A stretch of DNA of 64,000 nucleotides from Fasciola hepatica (lineage: Eukaryota; Platyhelminthes; Trematoda; Plagiorchiida; Fasciolidae), in assembly GCA_948099385.1 (NCBI GenBank), contig CANUEZ040000129.1, positions 7,384,501 through 7,448,500 on the forward strand, written 5' to 3'. This document shows positions 37,266-49,799 of the stretch, in pieces. The notes beneath the pieces were generated by a model. That model ran no database searches. It had not been told where the DNA came from and saw nothing but the letters and a program-made list of their open reading frames with translations. The first letter of the stretch is position 1; the number at the start of each line of letters is the position of its first letter. The position numbers and the translations under genes are program-made.

Positions 37266-38389
37266 TTGACAGTTTTTCTTCTGAGAATAGGATTATCCAC
37301 CTCTGCATTCAAATCGATTATTTCTATCTCTTCTGTCACTTCCTCAGCGGACATCTTTTTTCTGCCTTGTTTGTTTTACGGATAACACAGTTACCGATCC
37401 TCACACTATTACTTTAGGTTGAAAGTGGCCGGATGACCAAGAGCCATCCAAAACCAATGATTAGTTGTCACATCCTAATGTGCCATTTAGTTTATTGCTT
37501 GCATCGTATCAACTGATTAAGCCATTTGTGGACATCAAGCCTCGTGTAGGTAAAACCACGTGTTCGGAATTCGTGGACTTCAAAAGTGGCAACCACGAGC
37601 CATAGCAGTTGAATACTTCTATACACCCATGCGATGCCTGCGGCTTTGCAGTCCCGTTAGGACTTAAGAGGCAGTCGCGCTGGCGTTGGTCCGAAAATCC
37701 TGTTTGCATCACTTTTTGGGAATCACACCCCTGCTAAAACGTCTGATTTGATATGTGAGTCAAAATATTCAATATTCCACTCTTTATCGAAGGTGTGGGG
37801 TAGTCACTCCAAAAGATGCTAATAAATAGCTTCAAAATGGCGCCTTTCAAGTCCTAAACTGCGGAAAATACTGTAGTTCTGCGTCAGAGTCTATTGCTTG
37901 CTCTCAGTGCATTCCGTTTTTCCAGTGCCATTTCGATGCTCTGCTATGACCTGAATTTAACTGAAACTATCAGTTGAGGAAAAACTTTGTTTGACTCTTC
38001 GTGAATCCGTTTTAACCTATTATTTTGCAAAATTTATTTCACATTCATCAAACTACTTGACTTAATTACTGACTGACTGATTACTTATTGGTTCATTATG
38101 CTGAAACACCGATTCGCATGCTAACAAAAATCCACGTGGGCTCTGTTAACAGTTATTAGGTGTACACTTTATTAGATCTCACAGATTGCCCATACCGAGA
38201 ATCGGTCCATTTTCGTCGCTGCTCGATGCTTGTGCAACAATGTACCGACATCGAACAGCGAAGAAGAACAAGTGACAAGTCACACAGTGGATCGAACTGG
38301 AACAAATAACTGATAACTAATCCAAATACTTCCGTGTTGAACACGAATCATTCCTATTTCTATCTACTGTGGCATAACCTCCTTTAGGG

Positions 38390-40545
38390 ATTGAATGATG
38401 TGCACCACACTCATGATTTTCTGGTATGATGTGAGGAAACTGATTTCTAACATTACGTATTTCTTACTATTTAACTTGGTAAAAGTCCACTCTAGTGAGC
38501 TGTTTCTTATCGGAGATTTTACTGACACTTTTACAGGAATTCATAAAATCGTCATTTTACCTTCTTTTGTTTCGTTTTCAGATGTCAATGGGTACATCAT
38601 AATAGGTAATTTCAATTATGCTTAAACTCAAACCCTCACTGTATCCGACTTGAGAAAAGTTTTGTTTTTCTTCATTCAAGGGAATTCTTGTTTTAGACAA
38701 AGTATCACCAATCATCCCATCCAAACAATTCTACTTCACTTGGCGTGTAACTGTTTTTAAAGCATATTTCAAGGCCCAAGATATACTCTCGGTCTGGCTT
38801 TCTTTCTTACAGGTATACCAGTCAAATTGAAGTCTACTTACAAAATTTTCGCGTGCAAAAATATTGTTCTTATAAAAGCCTCTTTCTTGAGCACTGTCCT
38901 TCAAATCGTTGCTACTTTTTGTCTTGTGGAGACTTTACTTTTAAGGAAGGGGCAGAATAACTTCTTCATTCATAAAGTCTCTAAAAAGGCGAAATACACT
39001 GCTGGACTTGTGTGAAACAACACTCCGTCCTGATCATAAAGAGGAAACAGTGGCTGAATACAGCATTTGCCTACTAGTTATGTACCAGAAATAAAATGAT
39101 CCAGCATCGAATCCGGTTTCTTCGTGGACAGCGGACTGGGTCAAAAAACTACGACATAGACTCGGACAGCCTGAATGCCGCGCCTATGCATCTCCATCTG
39201 ATACCTTACCATGTTATTCTTCCTTTTGTTCCTCCAGATGTAGCACCATTTTCCTTAGGAAAGTCTTTAAGTTACTTTGAACCTCAAAATCAGCTTCTTC
39301 TACGGGTCCAGATGGCATATTCTTCACTGTTCTTTAATTTGGAGCAAGTCCACTGCCCGGAATAACGGCTTCCCTCATCAGTAAATGTAGATTCCAGTGC
39401 TAGTCTTACCTCCCGGAAACCCGTGACAGTAGTACCTATTCCCAAATATTCTACTTCTAAAATTTTTTGTCAAAAAGTTTTTGTCCCATCATCATCGTTT
39501 CTTCTGCGCTCAAGTTGATCGAGGGCGTTATCCTTAGCCGATTGCTTTCCGGTTTTTCTGTTGCAGATAATCTCCTCAAGCTTGCGCACAGACCAAACAG
39601 ATTCGCCTTGGGTGCAGTCGTTTTAGTTTGACATTTCGTTTCAAATAATTCTGTTCGTTGTGTTTTCCTTGACTACTCCACCGCTTTTGACTCGGTTCCC
39701 CTCCCTCCCTAAGTCTCCGAAAGCTGAAGTATTTTGGTTGTCCCATTTCTTTGTTGTCGTGGTTAAAATACTACTTTTACAATAGGACTCAAAATGCTGA
39801 TGTTGGTACAAGTTGATCTAGTCTTCTGATAAACACTTCACGGTTTCTTCAGGGTGCCTTTCTCTCTCTCTTTCTCCTCATCACATATATCAGCGACTTG
39901 ACCACTGCTTCACCTGCACGAATTTAAAAATACTTCAGTGACGAGGTGCTCTATCATTCTGTATCTATCTAGAAAGTATAAAATATTACGAGGTTTAGTC
40001 TGATTCCGGAATACATCTCAGCACTTCTAAATGTTTTGGGGTGTAATTTTTCTTTGTCTCGTTCTTCTTATCCTAAGGAGCAATCAGTCGTCAACATTGT
40101 CCCTATTTCGAAGGCTGACCCAGTCAAATATTTAGACTTTACAGTCAGCACCAATTCGCCTTGGTCTTCTTACATTCGTGGTTATGTACAAGAAATTACT
40201 TGGTTGGTCTTTTGCAGTTCGTAGGCTAATGTGGTTTCGTGCTGCACCGACTGTTAGGGTTTCTTCCACCCATCAATATACTCTTTCAGTCTTAGTCTGT
40301 TGCTCCTCGATGGTCTTTTCTGTTCTAATTAAGAAAGGTTTTGCCACACTACACATCGGTCTGGCCATTATCAGTCGTATTCCTTTGATTCCCGTAGGCT
40401 CTAACCTCCAGATTTTGCAATTTGCGAATTATTACCTGTATAAAAGTTTGCCAAGAAGATTCTTGCGGACCCCACCCACCCCCTGTACTATGACTTATCT
40501 GCATGCTGTTCACATCCCTCTAAATATTCTACGTTTGGGCTGATC
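38390..40545 (+). mobile_element. Decayed CR1-like LINE, copy 1
   Basis: An upstream segment has VNGYIIIGNFNYA (about 38590-38623), like the GDFN block of an APE endonuclease. Further on come SSALKLIEGVILSRLLSGFS, LAHRPNRFALG, motif A as FLDYSTAFDSVPLP (about 39665-39705) and a damaged motif C (KYFSDEVLY). The C-terminal block follows: ADPVKYLDFTVSTNSPWSSY and KLLGWSFAVRRL. These are typical of CR1/Jockey-type RTs and distinct from the LINE at 14570-18430. Frames change and stops intervene throughout. The endonuclease assignment is the weakest part. Confidence 0.7.
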
Positions 40546-40909
40546 CTATCCCGTAAAAATATCAATCGCAACTATACGGTGCCTTACTTAGCACGTGTTC
40601 TGGTTGATAAGATGAAGGTCACAGACGAATTTCTCATGAACCTTGGTGGCAGAACTATTTGTTTTCTGCAGTATATAGTTGTATGCGTACTTCAGAGTGT
40701 CAGTGATCAGCTTCTTTTCATCATGTTGAAATGTGATTATTTGAACTTGCTGAATTCTTTATTACAAAAAGGTACAATACAATACATGTAGCAGTGTTGG
40801 ACTTTTCGTGGAAACGATCCATTTAGTTTCCGACATGTGCGACATCAAAGACAGCCTCTTTCCCTGTAACTGCCGTGGAGCTTATCCTATGATGAAATCA
40901 TTACGAAGA

Positions 40910-42245
40910 CGGAAGGAACACTTGCACGAAACACGAGACAAGTCAGAAGTAATAAAATTTCTTCTTTTTAAGAAAGAAAATTAAACTCTCGGACACACTG
41001 AACGCTAGTCAACCCCTATGCAGCTAGAACAGTAATTGCCTATGTGCGAAAAGAAAATCAAACGAGTTAACTATGCCACGGACGTTGATGATATCACCAG
41101 TGCCTCATCCGTCCACATAACGACTCTCGAATCTTGCTCGTCCCACACTACGGCGTGCACATAACCGCGTCTTCCAGCGAAGAAGTGCTTAAGCTCGTTC
41201 TTGTTTCTAAAATAACTTCAGACATTGGTCCCGATGACATACGGTCATTGCTTCTGGACACCGAGTTGTTACTCTGACCGATATATTTACTTCTCTTTTA
41301 TGCATGCTTGTGCATGTATTCCATTCCCAAATTCTAAACCCCGTAGTTCTAGTATCTCGGCTAAGAGCTTCCATCCAACTGCTCCAATTTATTCTAGTCT
41401 CAGACCGACAGAATTCCTTTATAAAAGGTTCCGACGACTAGTTTCAGTTTGTTTTATGTGTATGCTATCACTCCTCTAATTTCTTATTATAACCAAATCC
41501 CTGAAGGCATCAGCCATGTCTGTACGAGGTTATTTCCCAGAATACTGATCCGCTTCTGCGGTATCTGCTGTTCGTCGGCTGGGAGCTTTTGGTTGTCACT
41601 CGCCCTTATTGGAACGATTGTCTGATTATTTCACTCACACAACTCACAATTGGGTTTTAAACTATCCGAAAATTTGGTGAATAATTCCGAGGTGCATCAG
41701 GGAGATATTCTTTTCTTCTATCTGTTTTTCGTCTACGTTGATGACTTTTCAACGTGTTTTCTGGCATATTTTTGTAAAACTGCTGATAACATGACCCCCT
41801 GTCGAGCTGTTTCTGAAGCCCGGGATTCCAGTACTTTTCCGGTAATTTTCTCATGTCTAAGATTTATTTGTTCGAGCCAGATTAAACCGAAGTTTATTCA
41901 AATGCTTTGAGTATATCTTCATCTTTCCTCAATGAATTTATCCTTATGAACCATCTATCATTTTAACGAAATCACTAGTTAGAGTAATTTTTATCAAATG
42001 TTTAGGAATCACCATCGATGCAAATTTGAAATGACCATCTCACATTTAAAACTACGTGAAAAAGCTTAGCATTCTACCTTATCAAACACAGAAATCTAAA
42101 CTTTCTAAAGTTAAACGGACCACTGTGGCTGTTCTCGTTTTTTCATGTTTTTCGTGTTCTGCTCTTCTGTTCCCCAATTGTTTTTGCTGGCTTACTCAAG
42201 AAATAATTCAAATGTTTCTCCAAAAGCTGTTCATTATTAGTTAGA
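40910..42245 (+). mobile_element. Decayed CR1-like LINE, copy 2 (different subfamily)
   Basis: Plus-strand blocks include DIGPDDIRSLLLDTELLL (about 41220-41275), then SENLVNNSEVHQGDILFFYL and FVYVDDFSTCF (motif B to C region). TADNM stands where FADD(M) is expected, and KCLGITIDANLK lies near 42000. A C-terminal LLFPNCFCWLTQ follows, resembling the YCSPxWFPxL block. It follows copy 1 in the same orientation but differs in sequence at comparable blocks, so it is not a simple tandem duplicate. Stops and shifts make it non-functional. Confidence 0.65.
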
Positions 42246-42254
42246 TATTTTCAT

Positions 42255-43405
42255 ACTAATAATTGAACCGTCAGCCTAGCTGTATGAACCATACTTTGCC
42301 ACATGTGAAAAGTTCACCCACAAAACCCTTTAGTACTCCTGTGACAGCTTGTACAGTGATCAATGAAAGTAGCTCTTTCGTTCCCCTAATGTTTCCGTTT
42401 TCGTTCGATACTCTCGTGCACTATCATCTAAAGAAACTCTACCGTTGCTCATTTGGTCCGAAGGCGGACACGAGTCACAACTGAATTTCGTAGTAATTTT
42501 TTCATATAAGCATTATTTTTTTTCTCTTCCACATTTCAGTTAACTTCGAGCCGGTAGTGTATACTTCTGTCTACACCGAAGTTGAACAAAATACCGCACA
42601 AACACAAAAACAATATGAAAATGACGTCGGCAGGACTGTGTTGTGAAGGAAGTAAAATGGATAGAGTTGATCACAAAAGATATAAGTTTATTCATAAATA
42701 CGAATACACTGACAATTTCGGTGTGCTTAAGTGTACGATGTATCATATCCGTTTGTCTTCTTTAAACGCGAATCTCGATCGAAAAATGTGCCTAAAAAGT
42801 AAGTGAAATATGAAAGAGAACTGTAACTAGTAGTACCAAGTCAATAAAGAAAATCAATTGGAAAGGAAAGTCGATGAATACAGAGGTGGATGCCCATCGC
42901 GAACCCAAAGCCTGTCAGTTTATTTGCATGGGACGAACAGATAGAAACCCTGTGGATATGTTTGTCACGGATGAGTCAGTGACTCGTGTGAGATAGTGTG
43001 GCTAATGTCAACAAGCAGATAATTTGCGACAGTATTTGCTTTGTAGTGACACGGGGCTCTCTGACACGATAAGCATGGCTTTGGCAAAAGCCATCAGCTT
43101 TGGATTTTTATCGCGTGATCACGCTTTGGAATAATGGATAAGGTCATATCGATGACCTTATGAAAGAAATGACTTCGCGAAAATGAATGTCACGCCTCTT
43201 GTCGAAATGCCTCTTTTTCGGTCCAGCTGGGCCATTTAGTGTAAAAGTCATTTAGAGCTGAGTATTATCCTGTTCTGTCTGTGTACATGCTACCCTCAAC
43301 TGCAAGGTAGATGGCAGGCATCATGAAAAGCATCAATATCAATAGAGCCGTTGTAGCTATCGAGGGATCTTTGACTCCTAGATTTAGGCTCTTTGAGAAA
43401 TTGAA
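42255..43405. other. No gene recognised
   Basis: Short open frames only; no element signature seen. Confidence 0.35.
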
Positions 43406-43408
43406 CTG

Positions 43409-43410
<2 letters not shown>

Positions 43411-43462
<52 letters not shown>
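43411..43462. repeat. (AT)n microsatellite
   Basis: A pure AT run of about 26 units. Confidence 0.95.
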
Positions 43463-43465
<3 letters not shown>

Positions 43466-44324
43466 TAAAGATGTATCCGCTCTACTGAGGAACCAATAAA
43501 GTGAAGTGCTTTTGTTTCGCTGTTAACATCAGCCTCGTTTAGCACCATAACTTCTTGAGATACTCAGAGAATGTTTCCATATAACCACTGACTGAAACTT
43601 TTTATCCTATAACATCTACTTTTTACAGTCGGTCAGGAATAAAAATGTTACGAACGATCTTAAAAAGGGTTTTGACCAAATCGCTGAAAATGAAATCTTG
43701 TTGCCTGCAGGCCGGAGGCATTGTGTTGAAAATGTATTAGAGGATAAGCTCTCGAATGTGTCTTTTCCGTACGATGCAGATAAACTCAGATGAATACAAT
43801 AGAAAACACTGTAGAAATGGAAAAATCATCTTTAATAAAAAATAACCAAAAGTCATACACATACCATTTGTGCAAACGAAATTGCGTAACATGATCAGCC
43901 AACTGGTTTTCGATCATCCCCGGAAAACAGTCTGAAAGTGTGGAACCTTGGAGTAGTCTCATTGCTACAACACCAACCTGTCTATGTGAAGGTCCTCAAA
44001 ACTGGTATTTTCTGTACACGACAGAATTAAATATTTTAATCATTCAATATGAATGTCAATATCATATGTTAGTTACGTTGATATCACAGAGTAATCAAGG
44101 TTTTCCTTCCAAGAAGTGCTCTGGGGAAAGGAGATTCAACCTCGGCTGGGTAAATTCCACGGTTATTTACAATGAAATCTTCAAGATAATTTGCAAGTTC
44201 AAGTAGATCTCGTCAACATCGAGGTGTAAGACCTTTACAGCCACGATCAGAAACTCTCCTTGACCGTTGGGTAAGAGTGCAGGTATAAAAAAGAGGAACA
44301 CAAAGATAAATATAAGAGTTCACT

Positions 44325-44410
44325 ACCAACAGCGCACATGCACTGACGATGTCACCTCGACTGGTGATGAAACGTTTGCGATCTAAACGCCAAGCTCAGC
44401 GATCAGACTC
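44325..44410 (+). repeat. Dispersed hairpin repeat, copy 2
   Basis: GCACTGACGATGTCACCTCG, then ACTGGTGATGAAACGTTTGC and AAACGCCAAGCTCAGCGATC. TCACC/GGTGA and CGTTT/AAACG can pair as two successive hairpins. It is the best preserved of the copies. Confidence 0.7.
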
Positions 44411-44414
44411 GTCT

Positions 44415-46890
44415 TTTGTTAATCTGCGGCCATTTTGGGTTCCTACTGAGTCCAGTTTCCTGTGAAAGTTCTTCGGAATAATCTGATGTACTATTAAAAC
44501 CTGCATGTCTCTAAATAATTGTTTCCCTATGAGTATATTTTTCCTAGCATTTTGTGATCGTCCTAGAGAATAGTGTTCAGAATGTCGATGTGATCTGCCT
44601 TCCTCATGAGTGGCGCTCTCGAGACTTTATCTGGTTGAGTATTGCCAGTCTTTCTGAAGTCTGACCGTAGCTTTGTATTCCGAAGTCAGGCCACATCTTT
44701 GAAGGTTGGGGGAAGGAAAGAAATAGTGTGCAAATATGCACCGTTTTGCTTTAGATTATTCGTTTTCGTTTCAAATTTAGGTCCATGACTTGATAATATT
44801 AATTCCCCAAATTTACTGTGATTTATGTATAGCCTACAATTTTTGGTGAAATGTTGAATTTTAGTCTCAAAAGAAGCTCCTCTCCTTTCGTGATTCAATA
44901 AATAAAGAGCAATCTCTAACGTTTTTCATGCTACAGTATTTCGACTGTGCGGTGCAGCATTGCGGCGGAAAAACCCTAACGGGATTTTCCAATGAACTGG
45001 ATGACCCTATCTGAATGGTTTTCTGAAAATCTTAACAAAAGTGACACAAGAACAATGTAGATCCTGTCAGATTTGAGGACTTTTATATTGACGCATCACG
45101 TGACCAATTGCGGAGGCTTAAGGAAACGCAACCACCACTCGCTGGTACGTTGTCGACCTAATCAGTTGGTTATGAAATTGAATTTTCTAACTTGCCCGAG
45201 AGTTGTCGTAGAAGGTGAGGCCGAAGAATATTACAAACCCTCAATGAAGTCACAGCCATCGGAATGGCAATCCATTGTTTGAGATAAACAGGAACAAACA
45301 CCATTTTACCCATTGTTTAGCACAGTTGAGAAATTTACAACTTAGAGTGCTTCATTTGAGACTCACATTTAGAATTTCACAAAAAGGTGTCAAGCAATTA
45401 CAAACTAGAGTAAAGTTTGATAATTTATCTGATGAGGTCGAAAACCTTTAGTAACTTATCTAGTAAAAGTTTCGCTTGTCTGGTGCTGTGTGTCTGAACT
45501 CTTAGACGCTGAAACCATGTCCACCAGATTCAATCTGAGTTTGAATATCGACTTTCTCCCAAGGTTTTGTGCTGTTTTTCGAAAGTGGAGCGTGCACAAA
45601 GTGAGAACACGGTTTGCGTTGAAATGGCGCGCTGAGACAATCAAGATATTGGGGATTTCTCTATAATTGTTATCTGAAGTTTATAAAGCTTGAAACAATG
45701 ACCGTAGAATGGTCCTTTTCGGAACAGAGTAACAGATGAATTAGGGAATGGTTGACTTTAAGGACTTTGATATTCAACGATGTTACGGGCAACGAGATAT
45801 TCATGCACTTTAGATTCACTTGACAACGAATGGATGGGACAATGCATTTCAAATTCTTCCATGAGCGGGTAAATGTATTCAAAATTGGAATCTAAATGAA
45901 CATTGTTGTAACAAATTTGAGTTAATTGAAACAATTTCTTGAAAACAATACTCTACCGACTCTGGAAACGCACGCGATCCCTGCTTTATGTTGACCACAT
46001 GGATCAGATTACCGCTCTTTAGGGTGAGTTCAAGGCGCAACCGGAAAGGAAAATGAAAATAGGTATTATCAACAAAAAGTGAAATAATTTTATGCGAAGT
46101 GATTAGGTAAAGAAAGATGGCTTAAAGTATTTATCAAGTGATTTTAAGGTAAGTGCAGATATGATGAAGTGATTTAACTAATGTATATGACTCCGTAATT
46201 TCAAGCCTGATAAAAGGATGTGAGCCATCTCCGGAGAACGAATTCTGTAATAGTTACGGCGGAAATGGCCAAAAGTCGCAGTTGCTGGGAAGTAGAGACA
46301 AATGAAACGGTAATTGGGTGAATGAATTTTCGGGCCAGAGACCTATAGGATGGTGCAAGGACAACAACACTTCAAAATTTTTGGTGATATGTGTGCAACG
46401 GTACACTGCAGTTGTTCGAAGCGAAGTTGGGAATAGTTTACACCAGAAGAGAAATGAAATTTTACAACTGTTGGGCTTTCCAAAACCCATGGAATCCGGG
46501 TTAGGGTAAACAAAACTGCCTACCGAGAAAATCCGTGAATAATGGTTTGGTCAAAGGTCAAACGTTTTGGTGCCTGGAGGACTATGAAGCCCGTAGATAG
46601 GTTTATTGATTATATGTCCTAATCGTAAGCAATAGGGAAAAATCCAACTTGGAAAATCAATGTGCGTTTGTTCAGTGCACACTCCAATCGTCACCATGCG
46701 GTACCATGCGCGACCAAATACTTCGTGCGCGTGACTCATCCTAGTGCTAGCTCGGATATTGATTATAGCGGTTCGCACATTTCGCGCACATGATCCGCCT
46801 CCACATCACGTGACAGAATTTGGCGAGATTGGGCCTGCCAGTCACACCGTCAAAGGTACCAATACAGTAATAACAAGTACAAAAATAGAG
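44415..46890. other. No gene recognised
   Basis: Frames at 45073-45282 + and 46318-46509 + were examined; neither shows a family motif. Confidence 0.35.
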
Positions 46891-46892
46891 GA

Positions 46893-46908
46893 GGGGGGGG
46901 GGGGGGGG
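46893..46908. repeat. Poly(G) run, 16 bases
   Basis: An uninterrupted G run, directly readable. Confidence 0.9.
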
Positions 46909-47039
46909 TAGAACACAGTGAAAAACAGTAAAAAGATAACACATACTGATATTTTGCTGCTTCACCGAGCTTTCTTCATATCTTTTGTCATTTTGTTTGT
47001 CTAAGTAACATTTTTGTGATTATGAACTTAAGAGTTCAG

Positions 47040-48560
47040 CAGACAGCAAAGCGTGCGCCTCACTGACTTCCTTTCTGAGCCATTTTCCCCAGCGTCTCTT
47101 GACGATGACAATCCTCGTTCCTTGGGCCCCAGCCAGGGAGGCGGGAGGCACCAAAAGAAGCCAGTGCTGATGCTAGCTTCTTCATACCTACTCGTCAAGT
47201 CATGGCCTAACCACCGCGTAGCTTCTTCCAGCCTTGCCCAGCATGTGGTAATAGAACACGGAGAAGTAGACGACGGTCAGGCGTTCTCGAGGCTCGAATG
47301 AACCGGATGCGGTGTAGAGTGACCACTTGGTTAGGAAGGCAGCTATCCGTGCCAACACGCGGAGACGCATCTAGTCATTGCAAATTGGATGCACCCATCA
47401 GACACCAGCAATGCTTCAGAAACATCCGTTGTCCAACACGGAAAGACACCAAGCATCCTCAACGCGAAGTGGCAGGTCTCCCAACCGTGGAGGAAAACAC
47501 CACGAACCTCGGCGACGTACACCCGTCCCCAAGAAAGAGCGGACTGTCACAGCGACGCCACAGGAGTAGCTCTAGCTCTCGCTACCCATGAACTGATCTC
47601 CTACCCTACACCCCCTCCAGATGTTATCAAACACCCTAGGTAAACAAAGCTGTCAGCTAATTGAAGCTGATCATCACGAATGGTGAGCTCAAGCACAAGC
47701 TTTGTCAGTCTTTAAAAAGTACTTTGTACTTGGAACTTGCAAAGAGCCTACCGTATCTGGAAACGTCGAACTCCAAGCTATTCAGAACGTGTTGCTTTGC
47801 TTATGCGTTTGGAGAGCCCACTGAAGCCCATGGACAAGTTGGTGCAAACTAGTGCGTGATCGGAATCAAAGAGGGATGCTTCAGTACGAGCGACAGTCTT
47901 TCGTGCATCTTCGCCGTTTGTGATGTGGTCGATCTGGGCTCATTGTAGACTCAAAGAGGACAGAAGCCTTATGGTATACCGACGATTAGAGGGTCTGAAG
48001 TTCGTACTGGCAAGGAGCAGGTGGTAGCCTGAGCACAGGGCCAACGATCGCTCCTCTTTTTCCGAGCGACAGGAATCGAGACCGAAAGGGCCTCCCAAAT
48101 GCGCCCCTTTCGATGACAGCCGATCAACTCTAGCTTTCATATCCTGTCGAAATCACGACACTTGTCCGGCTTGCATTACGTAATAGTTCGTGGAGCATTT
48201 GCTAAAATTTACTTTTCATTGCATCTTGGTTGCATTCGGTGGGTGCATACGCCAAAACCATAAACATATTGCACGTATCAGAGAGGCCACTGCCTAATTT
48301 GCTTGAATTCCTGACTCTCACTGTTCATAAATGACTGTCGAACGGGATCCAGCCTAGCAGCGCCGCTTCAGCACTGCCATTGAGAGCAGTGCCAATGCCA
48401 GAAAGACCAAAAGCCTCAGCCTCGGAGTTCTATTCATGGTATAAGTGAAACTTCAAAGAACCATTCGCTAGAGGCATCAGTTGAATGATGGAACTGGATT
48501 CTTCAATGCCAATCTCTTGAATGCAACACATCTATGACAAGGGGCTCAAGTGTACGAGCT
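47040..48560 (-). mobile_element. LINE relic: endonuclease joined to RT tail, middle deleted
   Basis: On the minus strand, MCCIQEIGIEESSSIIQLMP (about 48540-48480), SGIGTALNGSAEAALLGWIP and LAYAPTECNQDAMKSKF match, in order, the endonuclease of the 14570-18430 LINE. The frame at 47940-48140 continues the domain with AHLGGPFGLDSCRSE and LLLASTNFRPSNRR, and DHALV follows. After about 47650 the sequence passes to the extreme RT C-terminus: RLLLRVLLPHAGQGWKKLRG, then FGASRLPGWGPRNEDC near 47120-47160. The RT fingers and palm are missing. Plus-strand frames at 47053-47643 are antisense shadows. Several stops are present. Confidence 0.75.
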
Positions 48561-49499
48561 TAACCCGCCTGTTGTCTAATACGCATCTGGGTTTGTACTC
48601 TGAATATATCTAGTTGGAATTAGCATCTAGAATGAAAGGGGGCATCATCCTGTGGTAGAAGATTCGGTGAGTCCCGGAAGCTTCTCAATGAGTGAGAGAG
48701 AATATAGCCATGATTTCCGCCAGTGGCACCAGAGTTGTACTGTCAACCAAGGATACCATAGGATACGATAAAGGAAAAGAGTGAGGAAGCGGAGTAAAGA
48801 TGGGGAAGTTAGTTCGGGTTTACTGAGTGGGAAAGCAGTCACGTGTGTGCGTGAATAGAATCATTGTTTGAGTGGTATCTTCCATGGTTAACTGCGTTAT
48901 TGGCTGTTGCTCTAATCGGACGCCCTGTCGAGAGTAGGCTTTTTAATTGGAGGCTGCTCCTCTTACCTTCGCACAGTCAAATGCTTCCTGCAGGGCCACA
49001 GCCTTGGTCCAGATGAGCCTGTGGCCAAAGATATGTTTCATTCGCCTCTTCTACAAACCTCTGGAAGCTGGTGACTGATTGTTCAGTTCATATGCCTTTA
49101 GGATGAGGTTAGACACTCTGAGTGCCTATTACACTCCTCCGTCACAGAAGCAGGTGAGCACAGTGTTGTGTGCTTCGTGCACCTTCCATGTTCGGGAATC
49201 AGAGCTTAGCCGTCTCCTCAGTACTGACTATCAGTCAGTCAACCCTGTGGAGATCACTGGACAGTCCCTTTCGTCGTCTAACTTTATTGGGAACACCTCT
49301 ACCACAAGAAGGTTGTCAGTAGGACTTCCTTAGCAGAGGCTGTAACAGACTCACAATAATTTAGGAACATCCTGAGAAGCATTCATAACAAGTAGCCAGC
49401 TATGAGCCTGTGAAAACCTCCCCCGATAATAATAAGGCTTTTGAAGGTCTATTTTCTCTGAGAAAGACGGATACATTCCAGTTGTAACTCTTGTGTCTG

Positions 49500-49790
49500 T
49501 TTTTTTTTGCACAACTCGTCTGCTATATTAACTTCTGTTATCTAGGTAGTTGCTCTTCTCCCGGAAGTCAGATATCGGATAAAGTATCGTCGTGCATACA
49601 GAAAGCACGTTTGGCTTTTGCCAGCCTCGGTAATCTGTGGCTTCGTCGCGAACTCCGTTTATCTTTCAGTGGTCGAGTGTATTGCACAGCCGTCAGAAGA
49701 GTGCTCCTGCACATTTCAGAAAAATGACTACTGCGGCTGGGAAGATACGACCATTGTCGGTAGTCAAACATTGATGTTTTCCTAACAGAT
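49500..49790 (+). mobile_element. LINE fragment, RT thumb, opposite orientation
   Basis: A 78-codon plus frame (49491-49727) encodes NFCYLGSCSSPGSQISDKVS, then IQKARLAFASLGNLWLRREL and GRVYCTAVRRVLLH. This corresponds to FTYLGSCVTTDGS through GRVYCAAVRSVLLY in the 14770-15702 copy. The next block is lost after a short stretch (HISEK then stop). It lies 0.9 kb from the minus-strand LINE relic and faces the other way. Confidence 0.78.
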
Positions 49791-49799
49791 ACGATTTTG

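Noticed and set aside
44341..44392. Functional hammerhead ribozyme
   Set aside because: As written, the copy has a bulged stem II, a C where the cleavage-site U should be, and no stem I; kept only as a hypothesis about the repeat's ancestor.
47053..47643. Overlapping plus frames of 63-97 codons that look proline- and arginine-rich
   Set aside because: The minus strand there carries the LINE RT tail (LPGWGPRNEDC), so these are shadows.
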